Source of the DNA: Mesocentrotus franciscanus | Lineage: Eukaryota > Echinodermata > Echinoidea > Camarodonta > Strongylocentrotidae | Length of the DNA stretch: 64,000 bases | Reading direction: 5' to 3' | Assembly (NCBI GenBank): GCA_037976565.1 | Contig: CP137668.1 | Location: 3,926,261-3,990,260 of the forward strand | In this document: positions 14,063 through 26,475 of the stretch, piece after piece | Numbering within the stretch: position 1 is the first letter of the stretch | Layout of the letters: every line of letters begins with the position of its first letter | Notes under the pieces: model-generated | Databases searched by the model: none | Told to the model about the DNA's origin: nothing | Seen by the model: only the letters and a program-made list of their open reading frames with translations | Position numbers and translations under genes: made by a program

Positions 14063-15080
14063 TGTTTGTACTAGAGTATACATGTAGATTCATACTCATT
14101 TGTTCTACCAGAGATATTGCAATAGGCAAGGGTTGCGAATGGGCTTTAGATAAATGTTAGGATTAGGTTTAGGGGGTCCCACTAACCCTGTTTTCAGATT
14201 CATGGGCCATGTGTTTTGGCTTCAACATTTTGGAGCAATTAGAGATGAAACATTCTCTTACAATGAAGGATGGGGCTAAACAGCAGTGAGAACATGCCCG
14301 CAGCCTCTCATTCCACTCCACAGGAGCTTACAACCTTAAGGCTAAGTTCACATGTGTTTCTAAGCTGAATGGATAACACCCATCTACTGTACAGAGGTGA
14401 CCTTAAATGACCTGCCATTTCAGATGAAATCCTCCAAGTCAAGTTATGCACAGGTCCAAGGTCCTTCAATGCTTGCAGGAGGAGAAAAAATGGACTGTTT
14501 TCAAAGTGAGAGGGTGACTTTTCAGTAGAAGCTGGATGAATGTACAGTTTGTACACAATCACACGTACAACTGTTGTTATACAAGGGTAACAAGAAACTG
14601 AAGGCTTTTGGAAAGAGAGTGGGCAAATTGAGAGAGAGATTGAATTACTTGCACTTTGGAACATTCAAGAATAAGGGACTTCCCTTACTAGTTTTGTTTT
14701 CTTACTTTTTTCCATCAAAAGATAATTATGTACAAGACATCTTTAACACTAAATTTAGACAAATCTTTAAAATTTAGGGCAATGTTAGCTTTGGGTAATT
14801 TTACAAGAAAAATTGTCAAAGAATACAATGAAACTCACCCAAAATGTTAATAAAAGCATTGATATCTGCCAAAGGAATGTGAAAAGTTTAGTGATTGATG
14901 AATAATTATACAAGGAGATGTTGTTCCCATCATCAAAAAGTTATACTTTGATATAAACTTACATCAAGCAAAACCCTGGGGCTCTCGCACAGAGCAATAA
15001 TTGTGATCTGAGCCAAATAGGATCAATTATTTAGAGGGTCACAACTGAAAATCTGTATTTATAATGCTGCATTTTGTACA

Positions 15081-15474
15081 TAGGCCCATTTACACAGCCC
15101 CAAACCAATTTTTAAAAACCTTCGGTTTGGGGGACTGCCATTTACATGTACACTACTAGACAAAAAAAAACGATGGCATTTGCTCATTCTGGTTTTTCGG
15201 TGAGCAGTGCACATGCGCGACTTGTTGCTGCTCTGCATGCGATCACACGGAAGCCAGGAGGGTCACGTGACTACAAAATGGAATCATTTATTGATGTTTT
15301 TAGAGTGAGCATTCACACTGCAAAAATCAGTGAATTTTCTGCCAGCGTTTCAAAAACCACACTCTAGAGGTAATTTATTTGTTTTGTTTACTAGTAGATG
15401 CCTAGCAACTTCCGACAAATCGCCGGAATGTGAGAAAAATCTATAATTTAAGCTTGCAGTGTAAATGCAGCTAA
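15081..15474. mobile_element. Dispersed TIR element, TAGGCCCATTTACACAG family, copy 1
   Basis: Imperfect inverted ends (TAGGCCCATTTACACAG and, from the right, TTAGCTGCATTTACACTG). It shares long blocks with 54475-54717: CACTGCAAAAATC, GATGCCTAGCAACTTC against GTTGCCTAGCAACTTC, and the GCTTGCAGTGTAAA end. Confidence 0.6.
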
Positions 15475-16066
15475 TGGTGTATTTCGGTAAGGGGTAAGAC
15501 AAAAGTTTATGACCTCCATAATACAAAGTCACAAAGTCATAAAGATAAGGAAAAATACAAACAGGAAATTTGAAACAGTCCAAGACCAATTCAGAGCTCA
15601 TTCCCATGAGTATCTTCAACTTGTCCAGTCATCTTTATTCATTGATGCAATTATTCTTCATTAATGTAGGTAAGCAAATATCAGTGGAAATATTTTCTTC
15701 AAGGCACAATAGTGTCATTTAATGATACAAGTTGTCTGAATTCCTAATACCCTACCAACAAGATAGATAACATATCATAATGCCAACAACTAACTAAACA
15801 AAACAAAATACATTACCTGGGGAGTGTTTCACAAAGACTAAGATCGACTTTAAGTTGGACTTAACTATGGCAGGCCATTCATCATTTCATGCCACTGTTT
15901 GCTCACCCTTATAATCTTTAGATAATATTTTTCCCTTCAATAATGAATTATCAAAAATAATTTCAGATTTGTGACCATGATTTGTACGTCCCTTGAGAGA
16001 CCAACACCAGAAATGGTGAGAGCAGACAGTGGCATGAAAGGCCTGCCATAGTTAAGTCCAACTTAA

Positions 16067-17651
16067 AGCTCATATTCTAGGACAATAAATGTCCATTAAT
16101 TTGGTACCTACGGCAAGCCTATGTTATTTAGAAGTTGTTCATTTTCATTGCATATCACAAAAATCTTCTAGCTACTGGATATCCTCAATTGAAATGTAAA
16201 AAATAGCCTCCTCTCTTTGCCTAGAAAGTCAGTCACGGAGCTGGTCCACTATTTGTGACGTCACGCCTGGGACGAGTATATTCACGCACCCGGATGTTCC
16301 ATAGAAAACATGGGCAGAGAGATACGAATTTCTGCTATTTAGTTTCAAAGTTTAGTTTCATAACTCTATGTAGAATTCTTCACCTTCCCTAATATTTCAT
16401 AGTACTAATATCAATTCCCTTTTTCAGAATTATGACATAAACAAGCCAACGATGCTATTAGTCGATATTTTCACCATGTAATTTTGTTTGAGTGTGTTGA
16501 ATTTGGTGAGATTGTTTTCGTGTGTCAGTAGATCCGGTCTTGCTCAGACGTTCGAGTCTTTCTCGCGTTCGGTCTACATGTAGCTCACTTTATTACATAC
16601 ACTTTCGATTCACGTACGGTACATATTATATAATTATATCAATTGATAATGGCTGGAGAGTTTGACCAGAACGATCTTTTTATGGATTATGAAGAGTTTA
16701 TGGAGAAAGATGATGAAAGTAATGAAGGAGAAAGGGACGAGAGTGCAGACGAGGATGATGGAAGTTGGGAGGACGCAAGTACAAGTGGGGGAGAAGACGA
16801 TGGAGAAGTCAGAGCAAGGAGATGTCGACGTTCCTGCAGCCGGGGCCGGGAGTAGCGGCAGTAGCACCTAGCGCTTGTACGCTCAACAAGCCGCCAGAGC
16901 AGCGGCCTGGTCTTACCTGCCGATTCCGCCTCTTCACGAACGTTCGTGCAAGAGCCGTATCACTCGAGGATGAATATCGTTCATATATAGACGTCGTCCG
17001 CTAAATAGAGGAAGCTTGATCTCGTTCAAGTGTGATATATATATTTTAAACAAATATTTAACTGGTTCTGTATCCTTTTTTGAGGCAGTCACACACATCC
17101 ATGATAATCACAGTCACAGTTCTAGGCCTATTCGTTTCACAAAACTGCTCCTGTACCTTATCTGATATGACAAGATAATGTATATGTATACACCCGCCTA
17201 TTCATACCTGCATATGATTTAGCCTTATTTTCCAAGCAGTAAACCCGTCTTAAAACTCTACCAAAAAGGATAATGTGAGGATATAAAAAGAAATCAGCGA
17301 CTGGAAAACATTGCTTAGTTATTCTTCATTCAAATAAAAACAGAAAATCTATCACATAAACTCGTTAAAAGAAAAATTCTAAGCTCTAACAGGATAGCAT
17401 TTACGTGGGCATATCATTGGCATTCACTCACTCAGCCCATGATCCCCGGTCGTGACGTCAAGAATAGAGGACCCCGCATTCCGTGCATTTCCGGGTTTCC
17501 GACTTCGAGATTTTGGTGGAGTTTACTCGCATAAATTAACTATTCTGAACTTGTTTTGTCGGTTGAACGCCATTTAGTGTTATTCTGGGGGTTAAAAGCT
17601 TTCTATTGATGTAATTATCTCAATATTTGGGATTATCCTAGAATTTCACCT
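16067..17651 (+). mobile_element. TTAA-flanked DNA transposon A (piggyBac-like target site), 1.6 kb, with acidic ORF
   Basis: The ends are imperfect inverted repeats (AGCTCATATTCTAGGA and, from the right, AGGTGAAATTCTAGGA) directly bounded by TTAA on both sides, the target duplication of piggyBac-type elements. It has inserted into an older hairpin element (15817-17695). Inside, an ORF from 16649 or 16643 codes for a very acidic peptide (FMDYEEFMEKDDESNEGE and on to 16855). Palindromic TGACGTCA sites lie near both ends, at 16256 and 17453. No transposase catalytic region is visible, so the copy is non-autonomous. Confidence 0.72.
16643..16855 (+). CDS. Acidic ORF inside TTAA element A, possible transposase N-terminal remnant
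   Basis: 70 codons from 16643 (an in-frame ATG at 16649 gives MAGEFDQNDLFMDYEEF). Aspartate and glutamate dominate the first 50 residues, the end is arginine/cysteine rich (RARRCRRSCSRGRE). Its CpG content is far above that of surrounding DNA. An acidic N-terminus is common in piggyBac-type transposases, but no homology can be claimed. Element B carries a similar acidic ORF at the same relative place. Confidence 0.3.
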   Translation: MIMAGEFDQNDLFMDYEEFMEKDDESNEGERDESADEDDGSWEDASTSGGEDDGEVRARRCRRSCSRGRE

Positions 17652-17695
17652 TTAAAGTCGATCTTACATGTAGTCCTTGTGAAACACCCCCCTGG

Positions 17696-20600
17696 AATGG
17701 CCAAGAATCGATTGGTTTGAGATCAGTTTGGAGTCCATTTTGAGTACGTTTGGCAGTGTGATTGAGTTATACATGTAAGAGTAAACTGCATTCTGAATCT
17801 GCATTAAATATTTTACCCAAAAGTACATGATGCAGATGCATTCAACTCTACGAGTTATCAAGTTTCCCTACTCATGTTCCATAGAGTGTATTTTATCGAC
17901 AAGTTATCAACTCACGTAATGTACCGTACATGTAGGTATCTCTAATTCAAGGTGAATTCTCATTGTTGTCTTATTTTATCTAGTTTTCTAGAAATGGACT
18001 TATCCCGCTATATCTCATTACAAACAACATACAATCTGACCTTAGGGTTTAAAGCACAATGCTAATTACAAGATAACTTATCATCACTACATGTAGCTGT
18101 TCAGTTGCCAGAAAAAGTACATTCACACATATACATTTTTACATAAAAGATGTTTGTTGAAAAACCTGAATCCAGATGTAAGTAAATAAATAATTTTACA
18201 GGCCAATTGTTGAATGATAATGTGCTTTTATATTTCTGAAAAAGTGTCACTTTTACATTGTTTTCATTATTGTTTTTTTCCTTTTTATTCTAGTCAGTTT
18301 GGCATCTTCCAGTATCGTGTTACTGGTAGATATTTATAAGCATCCAAACAATTTTTTTTTCTATGAATTACCACTTTTACTTATATGTAGGATGATAGGA
18401 TCTATCATTTTGAAATCTCAAGCTTTGCAACCAGGCAATTGCAACCCTGAAGTTTAACATCATTTTAAAGTCCACATATTAATCTTTGTAACATCTGTGA
18501 TGCTTTGCTTAGCAACAACAATTCTTCTGCTTTGCTACCCCAACTGGCAAACAGGCAAAGTGTTATTTTCAGTCGCATCCTCATATTGGCAATTTACTCT
18601 GCAAATCTTTGTTTAGGTTGTCAGAACACATTAACATTTTCCTGTAAATGTCTTGACAGGTATACAAGACCCATGGAAACGCCATGTCATGTAGCCCAAA
18701 TCCCTGAGCTCTAATTATCACTTCTCTACCTCCGGGCTCTGCAGGATTTGTAAAAATCTTGTTGCTAGGTTTAGACACGTCTGCAGTAGCTTCCCTGCCC
18801 CATTACTTCCTAATTTACTCACAACGACTTCCAGATGAGGGAGTTAGTCTGTTAAGATTGTCGGATCTAAACGAGATTAGGCCAGTGAACTTCCACGTCA
18901 GGGTGACAGCAACTACTGGCCTTGGCTTTCACAGTCAAACGTTATGATTTGAAGTTACAAACTCACTTGTAGTATTCCCTGACCTTACTTGCAGCAACTG
19001 GTGCCCCAAGGACCATAAAAACATGAAAAACTGCAGGATAGGCCTACTTTATAAATATTTTATCTGTTAAGACTTGAGAGCCAGAACAGTGCTAATACTG
19101 CATATAATGATATGAGTTCCATTTAGTACCAAAATTACCAAATGTAGTTAATTCTGCAGCCAGATTTCCACTTTTCACCCTTTTGGCTATAAGCAAACAA
19201 TGTTTTCAAAAGGACAATAAGTTCAATTTTGTGTTCATGCCTGTTTCTCCAGTTGTAACCTGATCATTTTTGTTTAGATTTGCCACTTAATGCATTTATT
19301 GAGCTTTAAAATATATACATGTATATTCAATGAAATATATTTGATTTTACAAATTTGGTACAGCCTTAGCAATCAGTGCTGCAAAAAAGGAGAAGAGCTT
19401 ATTTCAGCATTGTTTCTTATACATTTTGACAATTCCAGGAGAAGAATAGCCATCGTGGGCTTGGAAAAAAAATGGCCACAGCTTTCATCAAGCATTCCGA
19501 GATGAAATTCCTACAAGTACATGTATGTAAGAATCTTTGTCAAGTTAAATATTCAAATTCTGGTGAAAAGATTGCCTGAAAAATAGAAGCCTGAAGTATA
19601 ATCCAAACAGATAAAATACAGCTACATGTTGTTTGTACATGGCATGCCGTAATAAAGATTTTGTATTTCATAAACTTAGGCTAATCATAACCTCGAAATA
19701 AGATCTCCAGCAATTTGGGGGTTTATATTTTTCATTTCACCCAGATTCATTAGAATCACCCTGAGGCTACTACTTATTCAAGCCATCTCTCGTTTTCCTG
19801 CTGATACTATCCTTGCTCAAGATTGTACCAAACCAATCTGACTCCAAAGAATTCAATTTCAATTGATCTGGTTTGAAGCAGACAAGGTCTTACAATTACA
19901 TGGAAGATCTTATAACATGTGTCCTCATGAAGCATCTACTTGTACAGCTGATGTTTTTCTGAGGGAATTTTCATTAAATTATGTTATGATATTTAAGTGA
20001 TAAATTGTTCTTCTTCCCCTTTCACATTTGAAAAGCGATGCAGTAGGCCTTATGATACTATTTTGAAATGTAATTACAGTTAATCTACATGTTGTCCAAA
20101 TCAGATCAGATTTACTTGGATATTGTGAGGAATTATCTTGTTATCATACATGTAGCTTTATCAATAATCCCTAAATGTTAAGCCTAATTGCAAATGATAA
20201 CTAATGGTAACAAAATTGTCCAAAAAGCTTGTCAATATAACGTTTAAAAGTCTTGAATGTTTTTAAAATATCATTAGCATGTGTGTACATACAGTGTATG
20301 TTACAGAATTTTTTGAACTGGTTTTTCCATCTAATATTTCTGATTTAGGGCAAAAAATGAAAGCAAGAAATACATGTATAAAGTCTGAAAATATATGAGC
20401 TTGAAAAAAGAATGGATATCTTCAGCCAAAAAGCATAAAATTTGCCAAGAGCAGCTTCAAGTTCATTTCCAGCATTTGTGTGACTGTAGTGTTGTGTCTT
20501 CCATTATATTTCACTGATGTCCTAATTATAACAAATACATGTACTATGTAGGTGCCCAAATATAAAACCTCCAATTGAAATACTATGGATTTTACTCCTA

Positions 20601-21131
20601 CACACACATAAAAACATGTCGGAAAACATACACGTGAAGTCCATGGCACTGGCTTTAAATCGAACATGCCACAGTGGCTTTTCCTCCTCCCTATAACAGA
20701 GATGACTCATCTGTGGGACCAATGCTCTTCATTACCAAGTACATTTTGTGCTCCATTTTTCCTTCAATCCTCCTCAGCTCTCCTGCCTACTTCATGCAAA
20801 GGTTGGCTCAACCTTGTACAAGCATTGGGAATTTGGGATACTTGAGATCCACTCTTATATTCATTGAATGCAGAAGTAGGTGGACAGGGACATAATAATA
20901 CGTTGACATGAATTATGAATGCTTGTGGAAGCAAGCAACATACATTTTGTAGAATATTGAAACAATTTGTTGGGGACTGAAGAGAGAAGTTTCCTCAAAA
21001 ATCATTTCATTTAATTTTACATGCACACTCAAAAGATAAACATTCTCAGTTTAATAAATGTCATCTTCATTTTAATCATATTTGATAAGTCCATTCTCTT
21101 CATTATCCCTCACATTTGTGTTCTCTCTCAC

Positions 21132-21169
<38 letters not shown>

Positions 21170-23061
21170 TCTCTCTCTATCTCTCCTTTTGTACACCCAT
21201 TATCAAAATTGGTGATACTTTTTTTGGGGGCGCTATACAGTCTATCATGAAGATAAACTACATATTGCAAGTATTTTGAGGAAGATAATTATGAAGAGAC
21301 TTTCTAATGGAACTTTCAATTCACAAGAACTGTCTTATTCCATTAATTAGGCCCTACTGATTTTCATTATTCTGTTCTTATAGCGAAACCACTATCTGGC
21401 TAAATATAATCTTTCTTTTTTTGTCTTCATGTTATTTTATCAATGATCATCCATCCTTCTGTATGTTTATTTTAGAGGATCAGGGAACTTCCAATATATG
21501 TCACTAGAAAACCACTATTACTCAAATTTGTGAGATTTGTTAATTTAAAAGCGCTATTATCTTTCACTTTACTTTTAAAATGAATTTTGGGGCATAATAC
21601 TAATTGTGGGAATTCATTCAGTCCTGCAGCTGCTTATGGGAAAAATCCATTGTCATCCTCAACAAAATACAATATTCATTATGACCATGACAACTAAAAA
21701 CCACATCATTACAATACCCGCCCCCTCCCAGCTCCCCCAAAATCATCACCACCACCACCTGTTATGTATATCATAATTATTGAGCATAATTATTATACAC
21801 AAAATACAAACTTAAAAAATTAACAATAAAAAGTTTAAAAGATAGGTATTATATTAAGTATTATATTATGATTACGTATACTTTTTACATAGACAGTGAA
21901 AGTGGAGTGAGGCCAGATAATTATGATCGATGTCTCTGCCTCTTGTTTGTCTTGCCTCTTGGCCTTGGACCCTGTTTCCATTAACAAACAACAACAACAA
22001 CAAGGAAAAAAATACCTTCTATCCAAGCTCCAACGTCTCTCAAAAGAAAGCGGCATTTTGCTTGAAATTTCCTTTACAATCCGCTCTGCAAATGTCCTTT
22101 GTTCAATAAAATCCAGCAGCGTTTTGGCCTCAACACTGTATTGAATGTCAGTGGACCAGGCACGAAACCCAGCACAGCGCTCGCCACCCCTACACAGCCC
22201 CTGCAGCTGCGGGCCTAGGGTCCATTCACCCCGCCGCCAAACTCAAGAAAAGATGCCAAGTCGATGAAAGGTTCGAACGGGACGGACAGACCCAAAAGTG
22301 AAACCTGCATACCAAATCACTGCTTAAATATGAAATATTTCCGTGATTCGGTATCAAGTGCTTCCATCGTTGACTTCTTGTAAGCTACAGAATTGCACGT
22401 GGGAAAACAAGGTGGTTTACGAGAGGTAAACAATCAGACGACCGCCTTGAAGTATCCTCCCAGCCATGTTGTGAAGTCATATCGACGCATCCATTGTTCC
22501 GAGAGGGTGAAGTCATTCACCTCTATTCGAGCGTAGCTTTTCACTTTATTGATATTTCGAATGTTCGCAATCATAACGCAGATGACGCTATATCAAATTC
22601 ATACTTTGCTTGTATTTATTTGTATTGTATTGCTTGTATTAACATTTTCTCTTATTATTTCATAATTTGTTGGGGGAATCACGACCATTGCAGCAGCATA
22701 CACATAGCAAGGAGTATGATGAGGTGATCATATTTGCTCCACCCCAATTGCAAAAATAAAAGGACAGAAAAAGAGAGTATCAGAGAAAGATAAAAAGAGA
22801 GCGACTGAGACAGACCAAAGAATGGACAGAGAAAGGATGGCCCCCAAAATGAAGAAAATTGCAGGATCATAATCATTTGAAGCAATGTTAAATAAGATTT
22901 TGAGTTGGTAATTTTTGATAAAGGATAATTTAATACTTGTATCAATAATCAAACAAATCATATGAGGCCAATTAAATGGTTAAAACCACACCAGAGATGA
23001 CTTTGGGAAGAATTTTATATATGTATCTATCGTTTTACTACTTTTTAGTAGCATCATTATG
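17696..23061. other. No gene seen
   Basis: Contains a CT microsatellite (21135-21186). 18490-18950 and 20640-20890 are more complex in sequence and free of recognisable repeats. 22140-22480 is GC- and CpG-richer, with CACGTG at 22397, and might be regulatory. No coding exon could be supported. Confidence 0.4.
21135..21186. repeat. CT microsatellite
   Basis: About fifteen uninterrupted CT units, then CACACAAT and further CT. Confidence 0.9.
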
Positions 23062-23388
23062 TAGAGGTGTCGTAGTCGTGTGGTTTAAGAACTTAACTTG
23101 AAATGCATAGGTTGCGGGTTCGATTCCTGACACTGCACTTTAGCAAGCATTAATCTACATTTGCCACTCCATACCCAGGATAGAAATGGGGACCTGGTGG
23201 GATGACATTCTTTGTGATAGACATTGCTATATGCCCTCAAGGTGACCATATGGTAGGAATACTCCCCAGGGAGTGGAGATGGTGCACATTGTGCGGGAAC
23301 AAATCCGATAACCGGGGTTATAATATATGTAAAGCGTTTAGAGATGGCATTTTGTATTAAGCGCTATATAAATCCAGATTATTATTTG
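23062..23388 (+). repeat. tRNA-derived SINE
   Basis: The head shows a RNA polymerase III promoter: an A-box-like TGTCGTAGTCG and a perfect B box GGTTCGATTCC at tRNA-like distance. A body of about 220 bp without tRNA similarity follows, and the element ends with AAGCGCTATATAAAT and a short ATT-rich tail, an end seen in SINE/LINE tails of many marine animals. The tRNA part cannot form an intact acceptor stem, so it is not a tRNA gene. Confidence 0.8.
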
Positions 23389-24004
23389 TTAGAACTTTTG
23401 TTAGAATTTGTAGGTACTAAATTTGAACTCTCGTTTGATAGATAGTAGATCTGGCTAATGAAGCCTTTCAATCATTTGTATTTTTAACCATCCTGCATGG
23501 ACCATTAAACCACATCCTCAGATTTTCTTCATCTGTTTCCCTTCTGATTTTCTACATTTTGCATTCTGTTAAAATTGGATTCATCTCTGTTGTTGTTATC
23601 GTTGAATAATGTAATGTTCAACAACTAGGCATCATGCACGTAAAGAGAGCAGAGATCCATGTATCATTTGTACATCATACACATTGCATTGATATTATGC
23701 AATTAATAAATGGTTACAAGTTGACCTTCCTTGTGTAAAAAGTTTGTCTAAAACTTTCTGAATTTTTTTCTTTTTCAAATTTCCCTTCTCCAATGAATCA
23801 TCAAAACAACTTCCAACTATAAAATTAATTTTCTCTTACTTTCTGCCATAATTGTAATACTCAACATAACTTTGGCGGTGCTGTTATCTACATCTTTCAG
23901 CTCAACTGGTAAATGAAATCAACCTTAAAAACCTTCCCATGGCATTATTTCCATGAATTATATACCGACATGAAAACTGAATAAAAAGAATAGGACATAG
24001 GCAT
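23389..24004. other. No gene seen
   Basis: AT-rich DNA between the SINE and the start of the presumed 3' UTR region; no repeat or ORF of note. Confidence 0.4.
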
Positions 24005-24171
24005 ATTTCATAACATGAGTGAATCGTTTATTGGACGATACCATTGCAACACACAGCGATAAACAGGATACAAAAATACATAGTGTTTACACAATGTGCT
24101 GAACACACAAATGACAATGACAAGTTTAATGACAACATTGACAATGGTAAACAAATCATGAGCTTACTCCT

Positions 24172-24431
24172 TAACTGTAATGCTTTCTTATGAATCAATT
24201 TATGTAAAATCATTACAAAATAAAACTACAATTTGATAAAAACCTGAATGCATTTTCTATACTTCAACAAACAAAAAATGGCTTCCCAGGACCTGACTAA
24301 ACTGTAATGCTTTCTTAAGAATCAATTTATGTAAACTCATGACAAAATAAACTACATTTTGATAAAAACCTGAATGCATACGGTACTGTATACTCCCAAC
24401 AAACAAAAATGGCTTCCTAGGACCTGACTTA
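24172..24431. repeat. 126-bp tandem duplication
   Basis: Two copies, starting AACTGTAATGCTTTCTTA at 24173 and 24299 and ending GGCTTCCCAGGACCTGAC and GGCTTCCTAGGACCTGAC. They differ by a few substitutions and a short insertion. No coding sense. Confidence 0.85.
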
Positions 24432-26393
24432 AAGGTAAACAACACGAACACCTGCACTTTACCCAAATCAAACTGAAAAGTTTAATAAACTTGAACTAAA
24501 ATGCCCATTAAATTCAATTATTCAGCAATCAAAAAATATTGTGCCAAATACGACCCCCTTCCCCTACCCTTGCTTGAATTTACACTGACTAACTCCAACA
24601 GGTAAGTTTTGAACTTTTGACATTGTCGTCATAGTTGGTACACAAAGAGAGGTAATGAAAGGTACCGGTACACATAGTGTATGTACATGTCAACAACAAA
24701 TGCGGTATACAGATCGTCATTGTTTATACAATGCATGCTACCATTTAAACATTCTAAAGCCAGTACACATTCTTATAATTGTCCATAGTGCCAAGATATG
24801 GACAGAACACACAAAGCTATCTAGAAATGAAAGTCAATAATTCTTTGTACATTTGATACATGAATACACATTTTTAAATTTTTAATCTCTGTCCATTCTC
24901 TGAACTCACCAATTTTTATTCCTGTACTATCTAGAGATACAACCTTTCCAAGGTAAAAAGATCATATATGCATCCCTCTCCGATGCTTAAGCTCTACATA
25001 AACATACTAACGATTACGCAATTTTGATTTGGTATCATTATATATACTTTAACTTCTAGTACATGTACACAACCTACACTATGGCACAGATTATCTTCTT
25101 TTTTCTTTCATCTTTACTTTCTGTAAAGAAGAAAAGCTTTGTATAAATCACAAAACAGCAGCTATCATGTGTACATGTGCTAACATATCGAGTGAAATAT
25201 ACAACGGCTACTTTAAAACAAAATCAGTCATCAATGCTTAGAAGAGAATGAATATCTGCTGCACAGAGGATCAGACAAGTATCTAAAGTATAAATTGCAA
25301 GCTCGTATGGTCTACGCACTCTGTTTTAGGTTGCTCACTCAATGTCAAATTGTGTATGCATGACCGTTCCAAAATCCTCACATAAGAGACACCTTTTTCA
25401 GTGTTTGAGGCAGCTCTGTGTGAAATGTGAAATCCACAGTGCTAAAGGAAAGTAGATACGTGAGCTTCCTAGAAACATTACAAATGAGGGTTCTTAACAA
25501 TGAATCTCCTTGGAGATGCTCAAATAGGGTGTTTTACAATATGCATTCTCTATTTTTGCGTTAAATGGGGGTCAGGTAAATTGTTAAAATTATCTCTTTT
25601 TGGTCAAATAAAGGGGGTTATTTTGATATTCTGAAACAGTCATGCATTACAATTTTTGATAGAGAGGGTACATCCTGAGCATTATAAGCTATCAAGCGTG
25701 TGATTATACATTCAAGAGGCTACACAAAGGACTGCCTTTCCGGCCCCTGAATACAGACAGCAAATCAATCACAAACTTTGTATTTTGCCCCAAACACACA
25801 CATAAAACAACAAATCCAACTTCAATATGAAATTAATCCTGCGCCTGTGCAGCAGGAATAGATGAAAACCAGTAATAAAATCACTGTCACTTCAAAAAAT
25901 AAACCAAAATCAGTCGATTAGGTAACTATTCACAACATTCAAAATACTACCTCGTCCTTTATACAGCAATTCATCATTAAATATCTTGAAATAAAAAAAT
26001 ACACTAAACATGAAGAATCTAAAATAGTAAATTCTAAAGCTTGCTAAAATTTTCTTGTAATTTCTTTCCCAAGAGAAAAAAAAAGGCAAAATATGCATTT
26101 TATTGTTTATAGAGCTCTGATGCCAATGCATAGCTCCAATATACCAGCTGCGTAGTTTCATTTTCATCACAATTTAGCCCTTTCATCATTTAACATTATT
26201 CCAGCTGCTCTCCGGTCAACACAAAAATACTTTCTGGTCCTTAGTTTTTAAAAGACTTTGATACTCCTTTAGGGGAATTTAGGTAGGACTGTATACTCAC
26301 ATCCCATTAAAAATACAAGAATAAAACACTAGGAAACAAATTATCAGTATGGTACGAAGTTTGAATGGTCTGCACACCGAATGAGAAATTCCA

Positions 26394-26475
26394 TTTAGTC
26401 AGCCGACAAGCTAAAGCCGTTGACTACAGGATTCTCAAACTCCCATAGGCTTATTACAAGGACCACCCAGTTTCT
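26394..26475. repeat. Dispersed short repeat, copy 1
   Basis: Shares CCCATAGGCTTATTACAAGG and ACCACCCAGTTT with 57288-57357 (CCCATAGGCTTAATACATGA and ACCACCCAGTTC). Family unknown. Confidence 0.5.

Larger units (their letters stand above)
9579..15080. other. No gene seen, one CpG-rich ORF
   Basis: AT-rich DNA without recognisable protein coding. It contains the telomere-like patch at 13350-13390 and the unusual CpG-rich frame at 13784-14062 (separate entry). Confidence 0.45.
15817..17695. mobile_element. Older hairpin MITE, split by TTAA element A
   Basis: The outer ends are inverted repeats (left GGGGAGTGTTTCACAAAGAC; right, read inward, GGGGTGTTTCACAAGGAC) followed in both arms by GATCGACTTTAA. 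Inside, 15842-15897 and 16027-16068 form a second long inverted repeat (TAAGTTGGACTTAACTATGG and its complement, plus the CATGCCACTGT arm). Removing element A and one TTAA restores a hairpin element of about 290 bp, so the order of insertion is clear. Confidence 0.7.

Noticed and set aside
16662..17004. Other frames through TTAA element A (69- and 79-codon ORFs)
   Set aside because: They overlap the acidic ORF in other frames and appear to be shadows of its biased composition.
23062..23140. tRNA gene
   Set aside because: A and B boxes are present, but no acceptor stem or cloverleaf closes and a SINE body with a typical tail follows.
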